The position numbers and the translations under genes were made by a program. From Arthrobacter sp. UM1 (GTDB lineage Bacteria > Actinomycetota > Actinomycetes > Actinomycetales > Micrococcaceae), in the NCBI RefSeq assembly GCF_020483305.1, contig NZ_JACWAB010000004.1, positions 124,001-188,000 of the forward strand: DNA of 64,000 bases, written 5' to 3'. Under the pieces are notes generated by a model that searched no databases, was not told the origin of the DNA, and saw nothing but the letters and a program-made list of their open reading frames with translations. How positions within the stretch are numbered: the stretch's first letter is position 1; the number at the start of each line of letters is the position of its first letter. Positions 49,356 through 58,182 of this stretch are shown piece by piece.

Positions 49356-50057
49356 GTGAGCTCCCCGCTGTTCGGCGACGACGCCCTCGCCCCGCGCCCC
49401 CGCGAGATCCGTCCCGGGGCCGTCCACATCCCCGGCTACCTCACGCCCGAGCAGCAGGCCTGGACCGTCCGCGCCTACGCCGAGTGGCGCTCCGGGCCCG
49501 TCCCCGCGCACCGGGCGCTCATCGGCGGCAAGCCCATGAGCGTGGAGTCCCTCGGCCTCGGCTGGCACTGGCGGCAGGGCGGCTACACCCCCTCCGCGCC
49601 CGAGTTCGACGGCGCCCGCCCGCTCCCCCTCCCGGACTGGCTCGCGAGGCTCGCGGCCCGCGCCGTCGCCGACGCCCAGCTCCTCACCGAGGCGGACCTG
49701 ACGCCGGACGGGCCGTTCGAGCCGGACGTGGCGCTCGCGAACTACTACGCGCCCGGCGCGCGCATGGGCATGCACCAGGACGCCGACGAGCGCCGCCGGG
49801 CGCCCGTGGTCTCCCTGTCCCTCGGCGACTCGTGCGTGTTCCGGCTCGGCAACACCGAGCACCGCAACCGCCCCTACGAGGACGTGCGGCTCGCCTCGGG
49901 CGACCTCTTCGTCTTCGGCGGCCCCTGCCGCTTCGCGTTCCACGGGGTCCCCTCGGTCCTGGACGGCACGGGGCCGCGCGGGATCGGGCTCTCGGCCGAC
50001 GACGGCGGGCCCGGCGGCCGCATCAACATCACCCTCCGGGAGACGGGGCTGGGCTGA
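49356..50057 (+). CDS. alkB: AlkB-type 2-oxoglutarate/Fe(II) dioxygenase
   Basis: A 233-residue AlkB-family protein that directly reverses alkylation damage in DNA or RNA. The iron-binding HxD is in ANYYAPGARMGMHQDADE, the distal histidine in FAFHGVPS, and the 2-oxoglutarate-binding Arg pair in GRINITLRE at the C-terminus. HWRQGGYTP lies in the substrate region. The GTG at 49356 is chosen because it leaves the shared promoter intact; the ATG at 49335 would overlap the hisS start and lacks a ribosome site, but cannot be excluded. Confidence 0.92.
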   Translation: MSSPLFGDDALAPRPREIRPGAVHIPGYLTPEQQAWTVRAYAEWRSGPVPAHRALIGGKPMSVESLGLGWHWRQGGYTPSAPEFDGARPLPLPDWLARLAARAVADAQLLTEADLTPDGPFEPDVALANYYAPGARMGMHQDADERRRAPVVSLSLGDSCVFRLGNTEHRNRPYEDVRLASGDLFVFGGPCRFAFHGVPSVLDGTGPRGIGLSADDGGPGGRINITLRETGLG

Positions 50058-50155
50058 GACAGGCGGGCTGCGCAGGCCGGGGACAGCGCCCGCACAGGCA
50101 GCCGTCCGGCGGACGTGCGAGGCCCAGGCCGGACGGCCGCCGTCGTCGTCCTCCC

Positions 50156-51349
50156 CTACTGGATCGGGACGCGCGTGAAGGAGAGGGGCTCCTGCGGGCG
50201 GCCCGCCTGGGAAGGGGAGGCGACGGTGACGCGGGTGTACTCGTGCGCCTCGGCCGCGCCCTCCACCGTGATCTGGCGGATGTTCTGCACCGGCGCCTGC
50301 CCGTAGACGGCCGCCCACGGGGAGCCGGCGGCGAGGGGGCGCTGGTCCTTGTACTTGTGGCTGTCGCCGTTGAGGATGTAGACGGGCAGGCCCGTGCGGC
50401 GGGCGCCGTCGGCGATCGCCTGGATGACGGGGCCGAACGCCTCGCGGGCGGCGGCGGGGTCCGCGGCGAGGTAGGAGTCGAACATGTCGGCCTGCATGAC
50501 GATCGCCACTCCCGTGCTGTGCCGCTGCTCGGCCTGGGCGAAGCGCCCCTCGATGAGCCGGACGTTGGCCGCCTGACGCGCCTGGAACTCGGCCCGCTGC
50601 TCCGGCGTGGCCGCGGTCTTGCCGAGGCCCGACCACGGATCCAGGTCATTGTGCGAGCCCTGGACGTTGACGGCGGCGAACTCCACCTTGTTCGTGGTCC
50701 ACGCGACGTTCTCCGGGAAGCCCTCGGCCGCCTGGGAGCGCGCGGCGAGGTTCCCGTGCCCCAGGGTGCTGCGGCCGGGGGCGCCGTGGCCCGGCGTGCC
50801 GTGGTCGGCGCGGCCCGGGGCGCCGTGCCCCTGGCCGGCGCGGCTGAAGAAGGTCTGGCGGAGCGCGGAGAGGCGCTCGAGCGGGTTGTAGGCCCCGTTG
50901 TTGGGGCGGTGGCAGTCCACCCACTCGTTGTCGCCCGGCGTGTAGACGAGCGGCACGCGGGACGCGTCGAACTGGGTGCGGACCCACTGGAAGTAGTCCG
51001 TGTCGCAGCGGGTGGAGCCGTTCTTGATGTCCCCCACGTGGACCGCGTACTCGATGCCCGGCCCGGTGGAGATCTCCCGCATGGTCTGCGGGAAGTGCTC
51101 GATGGCTGCGTCGCCGTAGGGGGTGTCCCCGAAGAGGGCGAAGCTCGTGGAGCCGCCCTGCTGCGCAGCGGCACCCGGAGCGCCCTGCCGCAGGGCGGCC
51201 CCCGGGGCCGGGGAGGCGGAAGCGGGTGCCGGCGCGGCCGTGACCGGGGCGAGCCCCGCGAGGACGAGGGCCCCGGCCGCGCCCACGGCGGCGAGTCCCT
51301 GGGCGGCGAGTGCCCGGCGGGCGGAGCGGGAAGCGGTCAGAGAGGTCAT
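50156..51349 (-). CDS. Secreted metallophosphoesterase-like protein
   Basis: A 397-residue exported protein of the calcineurin-like phosphoesterase fold. Signal peptide: LAAQGLAAVGAAGALVLAGL with an APVTAA cleavage region. Metal-site blocks are recognisable though diverged: FALFGDTPYGD, VHVGDIKNGS, YTPGDNEWVDCHRP and LNGDSHKY. A Gly/His-rich insertion (about residues 170-205, GHGAPGR-type repeats) lies between blocks. Substrate unknown. The GGGAGAACCGCC-ATG leader is almost the same as that of the surface protein at 47976. Confidence 0.82.
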   Translation of the reverse strand: MTSLTASRSARRALAAQGLAAVGAAGALVLAGLAPVTAAPAPASASPAPGAALRQGAPGAAAQQGGSTSFALFGDTPYGDAAIEHFPQTMREISTGPGIEYAVHVGDIKNGSTRCDTDYFQWVRTQFDASRVPLVYTPGDNEWVDCHRPNNGAYNPLERLSALRQTFFSRAGQGHGAPGRADHGTPGHGAPGRSTLGHGNLAARSQAAEGFPENVAWTTNKVEFAAVNVQGSHNDLDPWSGLGKTAATPEQRAEFQARQAANVRLIEGRFAQAEQRHSTGVAIVMQADMFDSYLAADPAAAREAFGPVIQAIADGARRTGLPVYILNGDSHKYKDQRPLAAGSPWAAVYGQAPVQNIRQITVEGAAEAHEYTRVTVASPSQAGRPQEPLSFTRVPIQ

Positions 51350-51736
51350 GGCGGTTCTCCCGGGTGCAAGGCGAAGGGTTCGCGGCTGCGGCCGGCTCGC
51401 CTGGCGCTGCGGCCGGGCCGGCGCTGGACCGGCCGCAGAGCCGGCGGGGCGAGCGGCTCCTGACCCGCGCCACGCTAGGGGCCCGAATCGACACGCGGGT
51501 GAACAGAGTCCGACCCCCGCGTGTACCCCGCCCTCGCAGGGATCACCGGCCACCAGGACCGCGCCCGCATCCCGGACGGTCCGTCCCGCCGCTTTCGATC
51601 GCTCCGGCGATCTGCCTATGGTGGACGCCGGATCAACGACCGATGTATCAGCCCGCCACAGGACTCTCCCTCGGCAGCCGTCGCGCGAGACACCACGTCC
51701 TCCGGCGGAACAACCGACACAGAGGAGTCATCCAGC
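51350..51736. other. Divergent intergenic region, phosphoesterase / snapalysin
   Basis: 387 bp without a gene. An inverted repeat ACACGCGGG (51491-51499) with CCCGCGTGT (51516-51524) could be a regulator site. Nothing else recognised. Confidence 0.45.
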
Positions 51737-52501
51737 ATGCAGCTTCGCAGCAAGCAAGCTCTGATCACCGCCGCCGGCCTCGTTGCGGCCAGCGGCCTCG
51801 CGGGCCCCGTGGCGCACGCCTCGTCCCACGCCCCCGCCTCCGCTCAGGGCACGACGACGGCCGGCGCGCCGAGCGCACCGGCGAAGCAGGCGCCTAACCG
51901 GCAGGCCCCGGCCCCGGCACAGGCTCCGGCGCAGCAGCCCGCCGCCGCGCAGGCCGGGCAGGCCCAGAACGCCCAGCCTCAGGCCGGCCAGGCGAAGGCG
52001 GCCCCCGCGCAGAACGGCGCGGCCGAGGGGAACGCCGCACAGAACGGCGCCGGCGAGAACAGCCAGGCCCAGTACGCCCAGGCCCCCAAGGCCGCGGCGC
52101 AGCCGAAGATCGTCTACTACAACAGCCAGAGCGCGCCGTCCTACACGGGGGTCATCGACCAGGCGGCCGGCATCTGGAACGGTTCCCTCAAGAACGTCCG
52201 CATGGTGAAGACCAACGGCCCCGCGGACGTCTACTACAAGGAGGGCGACTTCGGCGCGAACGGCTCCAGCACCACCTGGACCGCCCCGGGCCAGGGCACG
52301 GTGGCCATCGACTACAGCCAGACCGCGCAGAACAGCCCCCTGCGCGTGGTCACGCATGAGACGGGCCACGTCATCGGCGACCTGGCCGACAACTACTCCG
52401 GCCCGTGCTCGGACCTCATGTCCGGCGGCGGCCCCGGCCCGAGCTGCACCAACGCCACTCCGAGCCCGGCCGAGGCGTCCCTCGCCGACTCCCGGTACTG
52501 A
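51737..52501 (+). CDS. Snapalysin-type (M7) secreted zinc metalloprotease
   Basis: A 254-residue exported protease. Signal peptide MQLRSKQALITAAGLVAASG with a VAHAS site, then an Ala/Gln/Pro-rich propeptide-like spacer (residues ~30-125, many AQ/QA pairs). The catalytic domain follows (KIVYYNSQSAPSYTGVIDQA onward). The zinc motif is HETGHVIGDLAD, with the third ligand Asp, and the family ending YSGPCSDLMSGGGPGPSCTN. It probably degrades casein-like proteins outside the cell. GAGGAG lies ten bases before the ATG. Confidence 0.92.
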   Translation: MQLRSKQALITAAGLVAASGLAGPVAHASSHAPASAQGTTTAGAPSAPAKQAPNRQAPAPAQAPAQQPAAAQAGQAQNAQPQAGQAKAAPAQNGAAEGNAAQNGAGENSQAQYAQAPKAAAQPKIVYYNSQSAPSYTGVIDQAAGIWNGSLKNVRMVKTNGPADVYYKEGDFGANGSSTTWTAPGQGTVAIDYSQTAQNSPLRVVTHETGHVIGDLADNYSGPCSDLMSGGGPGPSCTNATPSPAEASLADSRY

Positions 52502-52544
52502 CGGCCGGCCCGCGGCGCTCGCCCCACAACAAGGGCACACAGAC

Positions 52545-52598
52545 TTGTGGCGCGTTTCGTGCGATTTCAGACCTGATTTCGCACGAAACGCGCCACAA
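52545..52598. repeat. Family H palindrome, copy 3
   Basis: Arms TTGTGGCGCGTTTCGTGCG (52545-52563) and complement (52580-52598) with core ATTTCAGACCTGATTT. It lies between the converging snapalysin and DUF456 genes. Long G runs follow at 52613-52636. Confidence 0.85.
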
Positions 52599-52648
52599 AC
52601 GCGTCTGGGGGGGCGTGGGGGGGGGGGGGAGGGGGGAAGGAATCTCCC

Positions 52649-53143
52649 CTACACGCTCGAGGAGAAGACGAGCGCCCCGAAGAACACGATCGCCGCGGCC
52701 GAGGCCAGCCCGAACTCCGCGAGGATGCCGAGCCCGGTGGCCTTGAGCGCCTCCACGCTGGAGCGCATCGCCCGCCCCGCGTCCTTCTGCCGCGCCAGCT
52801 CCATCCCGAAGAGCCCGAGCGCGAAGCCCAGCGGCAGGCCGGCCACCGGGATGAAGAACATCGCGATGACGCCCGCCACGAGGCCCACGATGACGCTCGC
52901 GCTCGGAATCCGGTTCCGCTTGAGCGAGCGGCCCGTCAGGACGTACTGCATCGAGGCGCCGGCCGCGAGCAGCACCGCGCAGACGGCGAACACGATCCAC
53001 CCGACCGTGTTCCCCTCCGCGATCGCCCAGACGAGCAGCCCGAGCAGCGCGATGAGCGAGCCCGGCAGGACGGGGACCACCGTGAAGAACAGCCCCGCCG
53101 CCACCGCGAGCATCGCGAGCAGCGTGATCCCGTTGAACTCCAC
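52649..53143 (-). CDS. DUF456-family membrane protein
   Basis: A 164-residue integral membrane protein with about five hydrophobic segments (TLLAMLAVAAGLFFTVVPVL, LIALLGLLVWAIAEG, GWIVFAVCAVLLAAGASMQY, ASVIVGLVAGVIAMFFIPVA, ILAEFGLASAAAIVFFGALV). The PVLPGSLI and GLPLGFALGLFGMEL segments are typical of DUF456, a family of unknown function with glycine-zipper-like repeats. It starts three bases after the stop of the AI-2E-type gene, so the two are co-transcribed. Confidence 0.88.
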   Translation of the reverse strand: MEFNGITLLAMLAVAAGLFFTVVPVLPGSLIALLGLLVWAIAEGNTVGWIVFAVCAVLLAAGASMQYVLTGRSLKRNRIPSASVIVGLVAGVIAMFFIPVAGLPLGFALGLFGMELARQKDAGRAMRSSVEALKATGLGILAEFGLASAAAIVFFGALVFSSSV

Positions 53144-53146
53144 GGG

Positions 53147-54394
53147 CTAGGCGCTTTCCTGGAGGCGCTTCTGCCGCTTCTTCTCCTCGCGGCGTGCGGC
53201 CTTCTCCGCCTTCTTCTGCTCCTTCTTCTCCCGCTTGGCGATGTCCTCCGGCATGAGGGGCGCGCCCCGGCCGCGGAACACCTTGACCCAGTGCCAGGCC
53301 ACCGCGGTCATCGGCACCGCGAGGACGGCGCCCGCGATGCCGCCCACGGTGGAGCCCGCGGCGAGCGTGAGGAGGATGACGAGGCCGTGCAGGCTGAGCG
53401 CGTCCCCCATGAGGCGCGGCTGGAGCACGTTGCCCTCGATCTGCTGGACGAGGATGACGACGACGGTGATGATGATCGCCGTCGTGACGCCCTTGGTCAC
53501 GAGCGCCACGAGCACGGCGATGATGCCGCCGACCACCGCGCCCACCACGGGGACGAACGCGCCGAGGAAGGTGATGATCGCGAGCGGGACGGCGAGCGGG
53601 ACGCCCGTGGCCACGAGGCCGATGCCGATGAACACCGCGTCGATGGACGCGACGGCGGCCGTGCCGCGGATGTAGTGGCCGAGCACCTTGACGGAGCCCT
53701 GGCCGGCCTGCTCGAACTTGTCCGCGTGCTTCTCCGGGACGAAGCTCATGAAGAACCGCCAGATGCGCGGCCCGTCCAGGAGGAAGAAGAAGAGGCAGAC
53801 CGCCATGAGGATGAAGCCCGTGGCGAAGTTGGAGACCGCGGACAGGCCGCTCAGCGCGCCCTGCGAGATCTGCGAGCTCGAGGAGGAGAGCGTGCTCAGC
53901 CCCTTCTGCTGCCACTGCTGGATCTGGTCATTGGTGATGCTGAACGGCAGGGTGTTGATCCACTCCTGCACCTTCGAGACGCCGGAGACCGCCTGCTGGG
54001 CGAGCTGGCTCTGCTGGGAGACGACGGACTCGACCACCACGTAGATGACGCCCGAGAGCACCAGGATGGAGCCCACGAACGTGGTGATGGCCGCCGGGGT
54101 GTTGCCCATGCCCTCGTTCTTGAGCCAGCGGACCACCGGGCGCAGGGCGCACGCGAGGATCGTGGCCACGACCACCGCGATGACGATGACGTTGACCTTG
54201 ATGAGGCCCTGGATGACGAACCAGGCGACGACGCCGATGAGGAGGATCTGAGCGGCCCGGGAGCCGACGCGGCCGAGCCCGTCGCTCCAGACGCTGGCGA
54301 GAGCCGGGACGCCGGGCCGGGAGACCTCGCGCCCGTCCGCGGGGGGATCCGCGTGCCCGGACCTCTCATGGTGTGAAGAGGAGAAGAGACCCAT
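53147..54394 (-). CDS. AI-2E (YdiK/TqsA-like) family transporter
   Basis: A 415-residue polytopic permease of the AI-2E/UPF0118 family. Hydrophobic segments start at AAQILLIGVVAWFVIQGLIK and VNVIVIAVVVATILACALRP. A large soluble loop (about 135-215) follows, then helices from GFILMAVCLFFFLLDGPRIW to VGGIAGAVLAVPMTAVAWHW. The conserved PxVxxxxxG-type core is visible around FLGAFVPVVGAVVGGIIAVL. The C-terminus is a Lys/Glu/Arg-rich tail. The transported compound is not established; relatives move small signals or ions. The start is the ATG beginning MGLFSSSHHERSG. Confidence 0.9.
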   Translation of the reverse strand: MGLFSSSHHERSGHADPPADGREVSRPGVPALASVWSDGLGRVGSRAAQILLIGVVAWFVIQGLIKVNVIVIAVVVATILACALRPVVRWLKNEGMGNTPAAITTFVGSILVLSGVIYVVVESVVSQQSQLAQQAVSGVSKVQEWINTLPFSITNDQIQQWQQKGLSTLSSSSSQISQGALSGLSAVSNFATGFILMAVCLFFFLLDGPRIWRFFMSFVPEKHADKFEQAGQGSVKVLGHYIRGTAAVASIDAVFIGIGLVATGVPLAVPLAIITFLGAFVPVVGAVVGGIIAVLVALVTKGVTTAIIITVVVILVQQIEGNVLQPRLMGDALSLHGLVILLTLAAGSTVGGIAGAVLAVPMTAVAWHWVKVFRGRGAPLMPEDIAKREKKEQKKAEKAARREEKKRQKRLQESA

Positions 54395-54435
54395 GTCTTC
54401 CGTTCGTGGTAGGGGACCGTCTTTAGGCCAATATC

Positions 54436-55353
54436 CTACGGAATGACGCGCGACGACGCAGTCCCGGCCCCTCCCCCTGTGGACACGAGCCCAGTGTCCG
54501 GGTCCACGAACGAGCCCGCCGGCACCGAGACCCGCTCCCGCCGCCGGGCGTTCCGCTTCATGCCGGCGGCCGGGCGGATCGGGTACGGCCACTTGGGCTC
54601 GAGCTCGTCCCCGAGGGTCACGCCGCGCATCCTCCGGGCCATCATGGGCAGCACCCAGCGGCGCATCCAGGCGTGCTCGTCCGCCACCGCGCGGCCGAAG
54701 TCCCCGACGGGGCCCAGGCGTCCGGTCTCGCGGTCGAGCTCGTCGTCGCCGTCGTCGTCGTTCCGGATGCTGTGCTCCACGCCGAGGGTCTCGAGGACGC
54801 GGCGCGCGAGCTGCCGGTGCCCCTGCGCGGTCATGTGGAGGCGGTCGGAGCCCCAGAAGCGCCGGTCCGCGAACTCCTCGAAGCCCCAGTAGTCCACGAG
54901 GACCGCGCCGTGGCGCTCGGCGATCTCCCGGACGGCGCTGTTGAACTCCCAGTTGCGCTTGCGCATGGGGGCAACGAGGGGCGAGATGTGGACGTCGTAG
55001 CCGGTGAAGAGGAGGACGTCGCTCCCGGAGGCGCGCATGCGGCGCACGGCCGACTCGTAGCGGTCCATGAGGGCGGGGATGTCGGCGTTGAACTCCAGAA
55101 GGTCGTTCCCGCCCGCGTAGAGCGTCATGAGGGTGGGGCGCAGCGCGATGCCCTGCTCCAGCTGCTCGTCCAGGATCGGTGCGAGCTTGCGGGAGCGGAT
55201 CGCCAGGTTGGCGTACGTCCACTCAGGGTCCTGCTTGGAGAGCTGGCGCGCCACCCGGTCCGCCCAGCCGCGGCAGGAGTTGGGGAAGCGGGGGTTCCAG
55301 TCCCCGAGCCCCTCGGTGAACGAGTCGCCGATCGCCACGAGTCTCTGCCCCAT
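54436..55353 (-). CDS. SGNH/GDSL-family hydrolase
   Basis: A 305-residue esterase/lipase-like protein. The four SGNH blocks are present: VAIGDSFTEGLGD (Ser), the NLAIRSRK region (Gly), LYAGGNDLLEF (Asn) and GSDRLHMTAQGHRQ (Asp-His). No signal peptide, so it acts in the cytoplasm. The C-terminal ~60 residues are a basic extension (PAAGMKRNARRRERVSVPAG). Start: the ATG at 55353 has GAGG nine bases upstream; a GTG at 55362 that directly abuts the same purines is the alternative. Confidence 0.9.
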   Translation of the reverse strand: MGQRLVAIGDSFTEGLGDWNPRFPNSCRGWADRVARQLSKQDPEWTYANLAIRSRKLAPILDEQLEQGIALRPTLMTLYAGGNDLLEFNADIPALMDRYESAVRRMRASGSDVLLFTGYDVHISPLVAPMRKRNWEFNSAVREIAERHGAVLVDYWGFEEFADRRFWGSDRLHMTAQGHRQLARRVLETLGVEHSIRNDDDGDDELDRETGRLGPVGDFGRAVADEHAWMRRWVLPMMARRMRGVTLGDELEPKWPYPIRPAAGMKRNARRRERVSVPAGSFVDPDTGLVSTGGGAGTASSRVIP

Positions 55354-55439
55354 GCGGGCCACCCTCGCAGGGCCGCGTTAACAGCGCACGACGGCGGAGT
55401 GAACTCGCCCCGCCGGCGCGTCCGCGAGGCCGTCTGCGC

Positions 55440-56285
55440 CTACGCGTTCCAGAGGCCGTAGGAGTCCGCGAGGTCCGCGATCTTCTGGGCGCGGGCCAGG
55501 CGCGGCAGGTAGGAGCCGTCTCCGACCTTGGCGCCGGCGGCGTGGGCGTCCAGCATCTCGTGCGCCCACATGATCTCGTCCTGCTGCGGCGAGAGGCCCT
55601 TGTTCACGTCCACGGCCTGCGCCGGGGAGAGCATGAGCTTGCCGGTCATGCCCATCTTCTGGGTGACGGCGCAGGCGTCCGCGAGCGCCTTGCCCTCGAG
55701 GCCGCCCGAGGGGCCGTCGATGGCGCCGGGCAGCTGGCCCACGCGCGAGGCCACCACGAGCTTGGAGCGGGCGTACGCGAGCGCCATCGGGTCCTCGGAG
55801 ACGCCCGTGTCCTTGCGGAAGTCATTGGTGCCGAACGCGAGGCGGAACGTGCCGGGCGCCTTGGCGATCTCCACGGAGTTCTCGAGGCCCACCGCCGACT
55901 CGATGAGCGCAAGGACCGGGATGCCGGCCCGCAGGCGCATGGCCGTGTACGTGACCTGCTCGGGGTGCTCGGTCATGGCGAGCATGACGCCGCGCAGGCC
56001 CGGGGCCTTGGAGAGGGCCGCGAGGTCCTCCGCCCAGAACTCGGTGTCCCGGCCGTTGACGCGCACCCAGGCGGTCATGCCCGTGGAGAGCGCCTCCACG
56101 ACGCGGTCCTGGGCCTCCGCCTTCTGGTCGTCGGGGACGGCCGCCTCCATGTCGAAGATGACGGAGTCCGCCTCCGAGGCGAGAGCCGGTGCGAAGTTCT
56201 TCTCATCCGCCGCGGAGGCGAGGAGCCAGGAACGGGAGAGCTTGGCGGGCAGGGCTGCAGCGCGGGCATTGCGGAAAACGGCCAT
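55440..56285 (-). CDS. CitE-like HpcH/HpaI aldolase-fold lyase
   Basis: A 281-residue TIM-barrel protein of the citrate-lyase-beta/CitE group, acting on CoA thioesters such as citramalyl- or malyl-CoA. Motifs: RSWLLASAADEKNFAPALAS, SVIFDMEAAVPDDQK with the acidic metal site, VRVNGRDTEFWAEDL, LALIESAVGLENSVEIAK with the Glu ligand, and FGTNDFRKDTG. No other citrate lyase subunits are nearby, so it is a stand-alone CitE-like enzyme; the exact substrate cannot be told from sequence. Confidence 0.88.
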   Translation of the reverse strand: MAVFRNARAAALPAKLSRSWLLASAADEKNFAPALASEADSVIFDMEAAVPDDQKAEAQDRVVEALSTGMTAWVRVNGRDTEFWAEDLAALSKAPGLRGVMLAMTEHPEQVTYTAMRLRAGIPVLALIESAVGLENSVEIAKAPGTFRLAFGTNDFRKDTGVSEDPMALAYARSKLVVASRVGQLPGAIDGPSGGLEGKALADACAVTQKMGMTGKLMLSPAQAVDVNKGLSPQQDEIMWAHEMLDAHAAGAKVGDGSYLPRLARAQKIADLADSYGLWNA

Positions 56286-56487
56286 GCCCCCAGCTTATTA
56301 CGGTGCCTGCGGTGCGCCCGCTCGCCCGCAGGCGCGCCCGGGCTGACTTTCTCGGGGCTGACGCGCCCGGGCTGCGGGATGCCCGAGACGCGCTCCCCCG
56401 CGCGCCGCTACGATGGCCACAACCGGGCCGATCCCCCGGCCGGCGGCCGGCCGCGTCGTCGCGCTCCAGAGGCTAAGGACACTCACC

Positions 56488-57321
56488 ATGACCGAATTCG
56501 CACAGGGCGACCCCGTCTGGGCCGATCTCATGACCTCCGACGTCGCCGGGGCCAGGCGCTTCTACGGAGAGGTCTTCGGCTGGACCTTCGAGGAGACGCC
56601 CGAGAGCTTCGGCGGCTACGTCAACGTCCTCCGGGACGGGGCCGTGGTGGCCGGCCTCATGGGCAAGGAGGCGGGGATGGAGGGCATCCCGGACGCCTGG
56701 ACCGTCTACCTCGCGAGCGACGACGCGATGACGACGACGGAGGCCGCCAACGCCGCCGGGGGCACCGTGCACATGCCCGTGGCGGAGGTGGGAGACCTCG
56801 GCCGCATGGCGCTCATGCTGGACAGCGCGGGGGCGAACCTCGGCGTGTGGGAGTCCGGCACGCACCGGGGCTTCGCGGCGATGGGGACCCCGGGCACGCC
56901 CGGCTGGTTCGAGGTCCACACGAAGGACTACGCCGGGGCCAAGGACTTCTACGCCAAGACGTTCGGCGTGACGCTCGCGCCGATGATGGAGACGCCCGAG
57001 TTCAGCTACTGCACGTTCGGCGAGGGCGAGGACGCCTCCGCCGGGATCCTGGACGCGGCGGACGCGCTGCCGGCGGAGGCGCCCTCCGCCTGGCGGATCT
57101 ACTGGGGCGTGGAGGACGCGGACGCCGCGATCGCCGCCGCGGAGCGCCTCGGCGGGCGCGTCACCCACCCGGCCGAGGACTCGCCGTACGGGCGGGTCGC
57201 CGGGCTGGCGGACCCGTGGGGTGCGGAGTTCCGGATCGTCCAGGCCGCTCCGGGCGAGACGCTGGAGCAGGCCGAGGAGGAGACGGTGCTCGAGCAGCCG
57301 GGCGAGGCGGACGCGGCCTAG
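56488..57321 (+). CDS. VOC-family protein with two glyoxalase-like domains
   Basis: A 277-residue protein with tandem vicinal-oxygen-chelate modules. The first (about 8-120) has VWADLMTSDVAGARRFYGEV and ALMLDSAGANLGVWE. The second (about 135-260) has GWFEVHTKDYAGAKDFYAKT, YWGVEDADAAIAAAERLGGR and VAGLADPWGAEFRIV. This is the pattern of the CFP30B/hydroxylase-like VOC group in actinobacteria. Likely a cytosolic enzyme or ligand-binding protein; substrate unknown. AAGGA precedes the ATG. A family K palindrome follows. Confidence 0.9.
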   Translation: MTEFAQGDPVWADLMTSDVAGARRFYGEVFGWTFEETPESFGGYVNVLRDGAVVAGLMGKEAGMEGIPDAWTVYLASDDAMTTTEAANAAGGTVHMPVAEVGDLGRMALMLDSAGANLGVWESGTHRGFAAMGTPGTPGWFEVHTKDYAGAKDFYAKTFGVTLAPMMETPEFSYCTFGEGEDASAGILDAADALPAEAPSAWRIYWGVEDADAAIAAAERLGGRVTHPAEDSPYGRVAGLADPWGAEFRIVQAAPGETLEQAEEETVLEQPGEADAA

Positions 57322-57337
57322 GCTTCCTCTCTTACCG

Positions 57338-57396
57338 CTTGTGCACCCGGTTCGTTCGGTTTCCAGGCCTGAATCCGAACGAACCGGGTGCACAAG
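57338..57396. repeat. Family K palindrome, copy 5
   Basis: Arms CTTGTGCACCCGGTTCGTTC... (57338-57359) and 57375-57396, perfect over 22 bp, with core TTTCCAGGCCTGAAT-like. Between the converging VOC and FMN-reductase genes. Confidence 0.83.
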
Positions 57397-57438
57397 CGTC
57401 TGAGCGGGTCTGAGCGGGGTCGGGCCTGCTGAGTGAGC

Positions 57439-58008
57439 CTAGGCTCCGGCGGCCTTGCGCTCCTCGTCCGCGGCCTTGAGGGCCTCGAGCATCCGGCGCG
57501 CCTGGTCCTTGAGGACCTCGTCCGCGAAGACGCCGCCGGCCGCCTGGAGCTCCTCGAACCGGGCCACCTCGATGTGCGGCTCGACGACTCGGGCCTTGAA
57601 CACCTTCTCCAGGTCCTCGCGGAGCTGCTCGTTGGCCTTGGCCCCGCCGCGGGCGCCCGGCGACACCGAGACGACGCCCACCGGGATGTCCTTCCAGAGC
57701 ATCCGGAACTCGCCGCGGTTGGACCAGTCCAGGGCGTTCTTGAGGACGGCCGGGACGCGGCCGTTATGCTGCGGCGTGGAGAAGACCACGGCCTCTGCCG
57801 CCGCGATCTCCTGGCGCAGGGCGTCCACGATCGGCTGGCCCTCGTTCTCGCCCTGGAGAGTGAAGTGCGGGACGTCGAACAGGCTCGTCTCGAGGAAGGA
57901 CGCCGTCACGCCCTCCTCCTGCTCCACGAGCTCCGAGAGCTGACGCAGCGTCTCCGTGTTGACCGAGGGCTGGCTCGCGCTGCCTGAGATGAGGAGGATG
58001 TGAGTCAT
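57439..58008 (-). CDS. NADPH-dependent FMN reductase-family protein
   Basis: A 189-residue flavodoxin-fold reductase. The phosphate-binding loop is ILLISGSASQPSVNTETLRQ, and the flavin-contact segment is VVFSTPQHNGRVPAVLKNAL followed by DW. The family usually reduces FMN, quinones or azo compounds with NAD(P)H. Normal length. Start MTHILLISG is the natural N-terminus. It stands alone; the MFS gene upstream in the same direction is 174 bp away. Confidence 0.9.
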   Translation of the reverse strand: MTHILLISGSASQPSVNTETLRQLSELVEQEEGVTASFLETSLFDVPHFTLQGENEGQPIVDALRQEIAAAEAVVFSTPQHNGRVPAVLKNALDWSNRGEFRMLWKDIPVGVVSVSPGARGGAKANEQLREDLEKVFKARVVEPHIEVARFEELQAAGGVFADEVLKDQARRMLEALKAADEERKAAGA

Positions 58009-58182
58009 CCCGCCATCCTAGCGAGGGGCCCTTCACCTCCGCGGCGGCGGGTGAGCGCTGTGCAGGAATCGCGGCGCTTCCGCTCCGGTGGGGGCGTTCG
58101 CACGGCGAGCAGCTCGGCGGAGTGCCCGACGGCCGACGGCGAAGGGGTCCGCGGGCGCCGTCGTCGTCGTTCCGAGGGGGAC

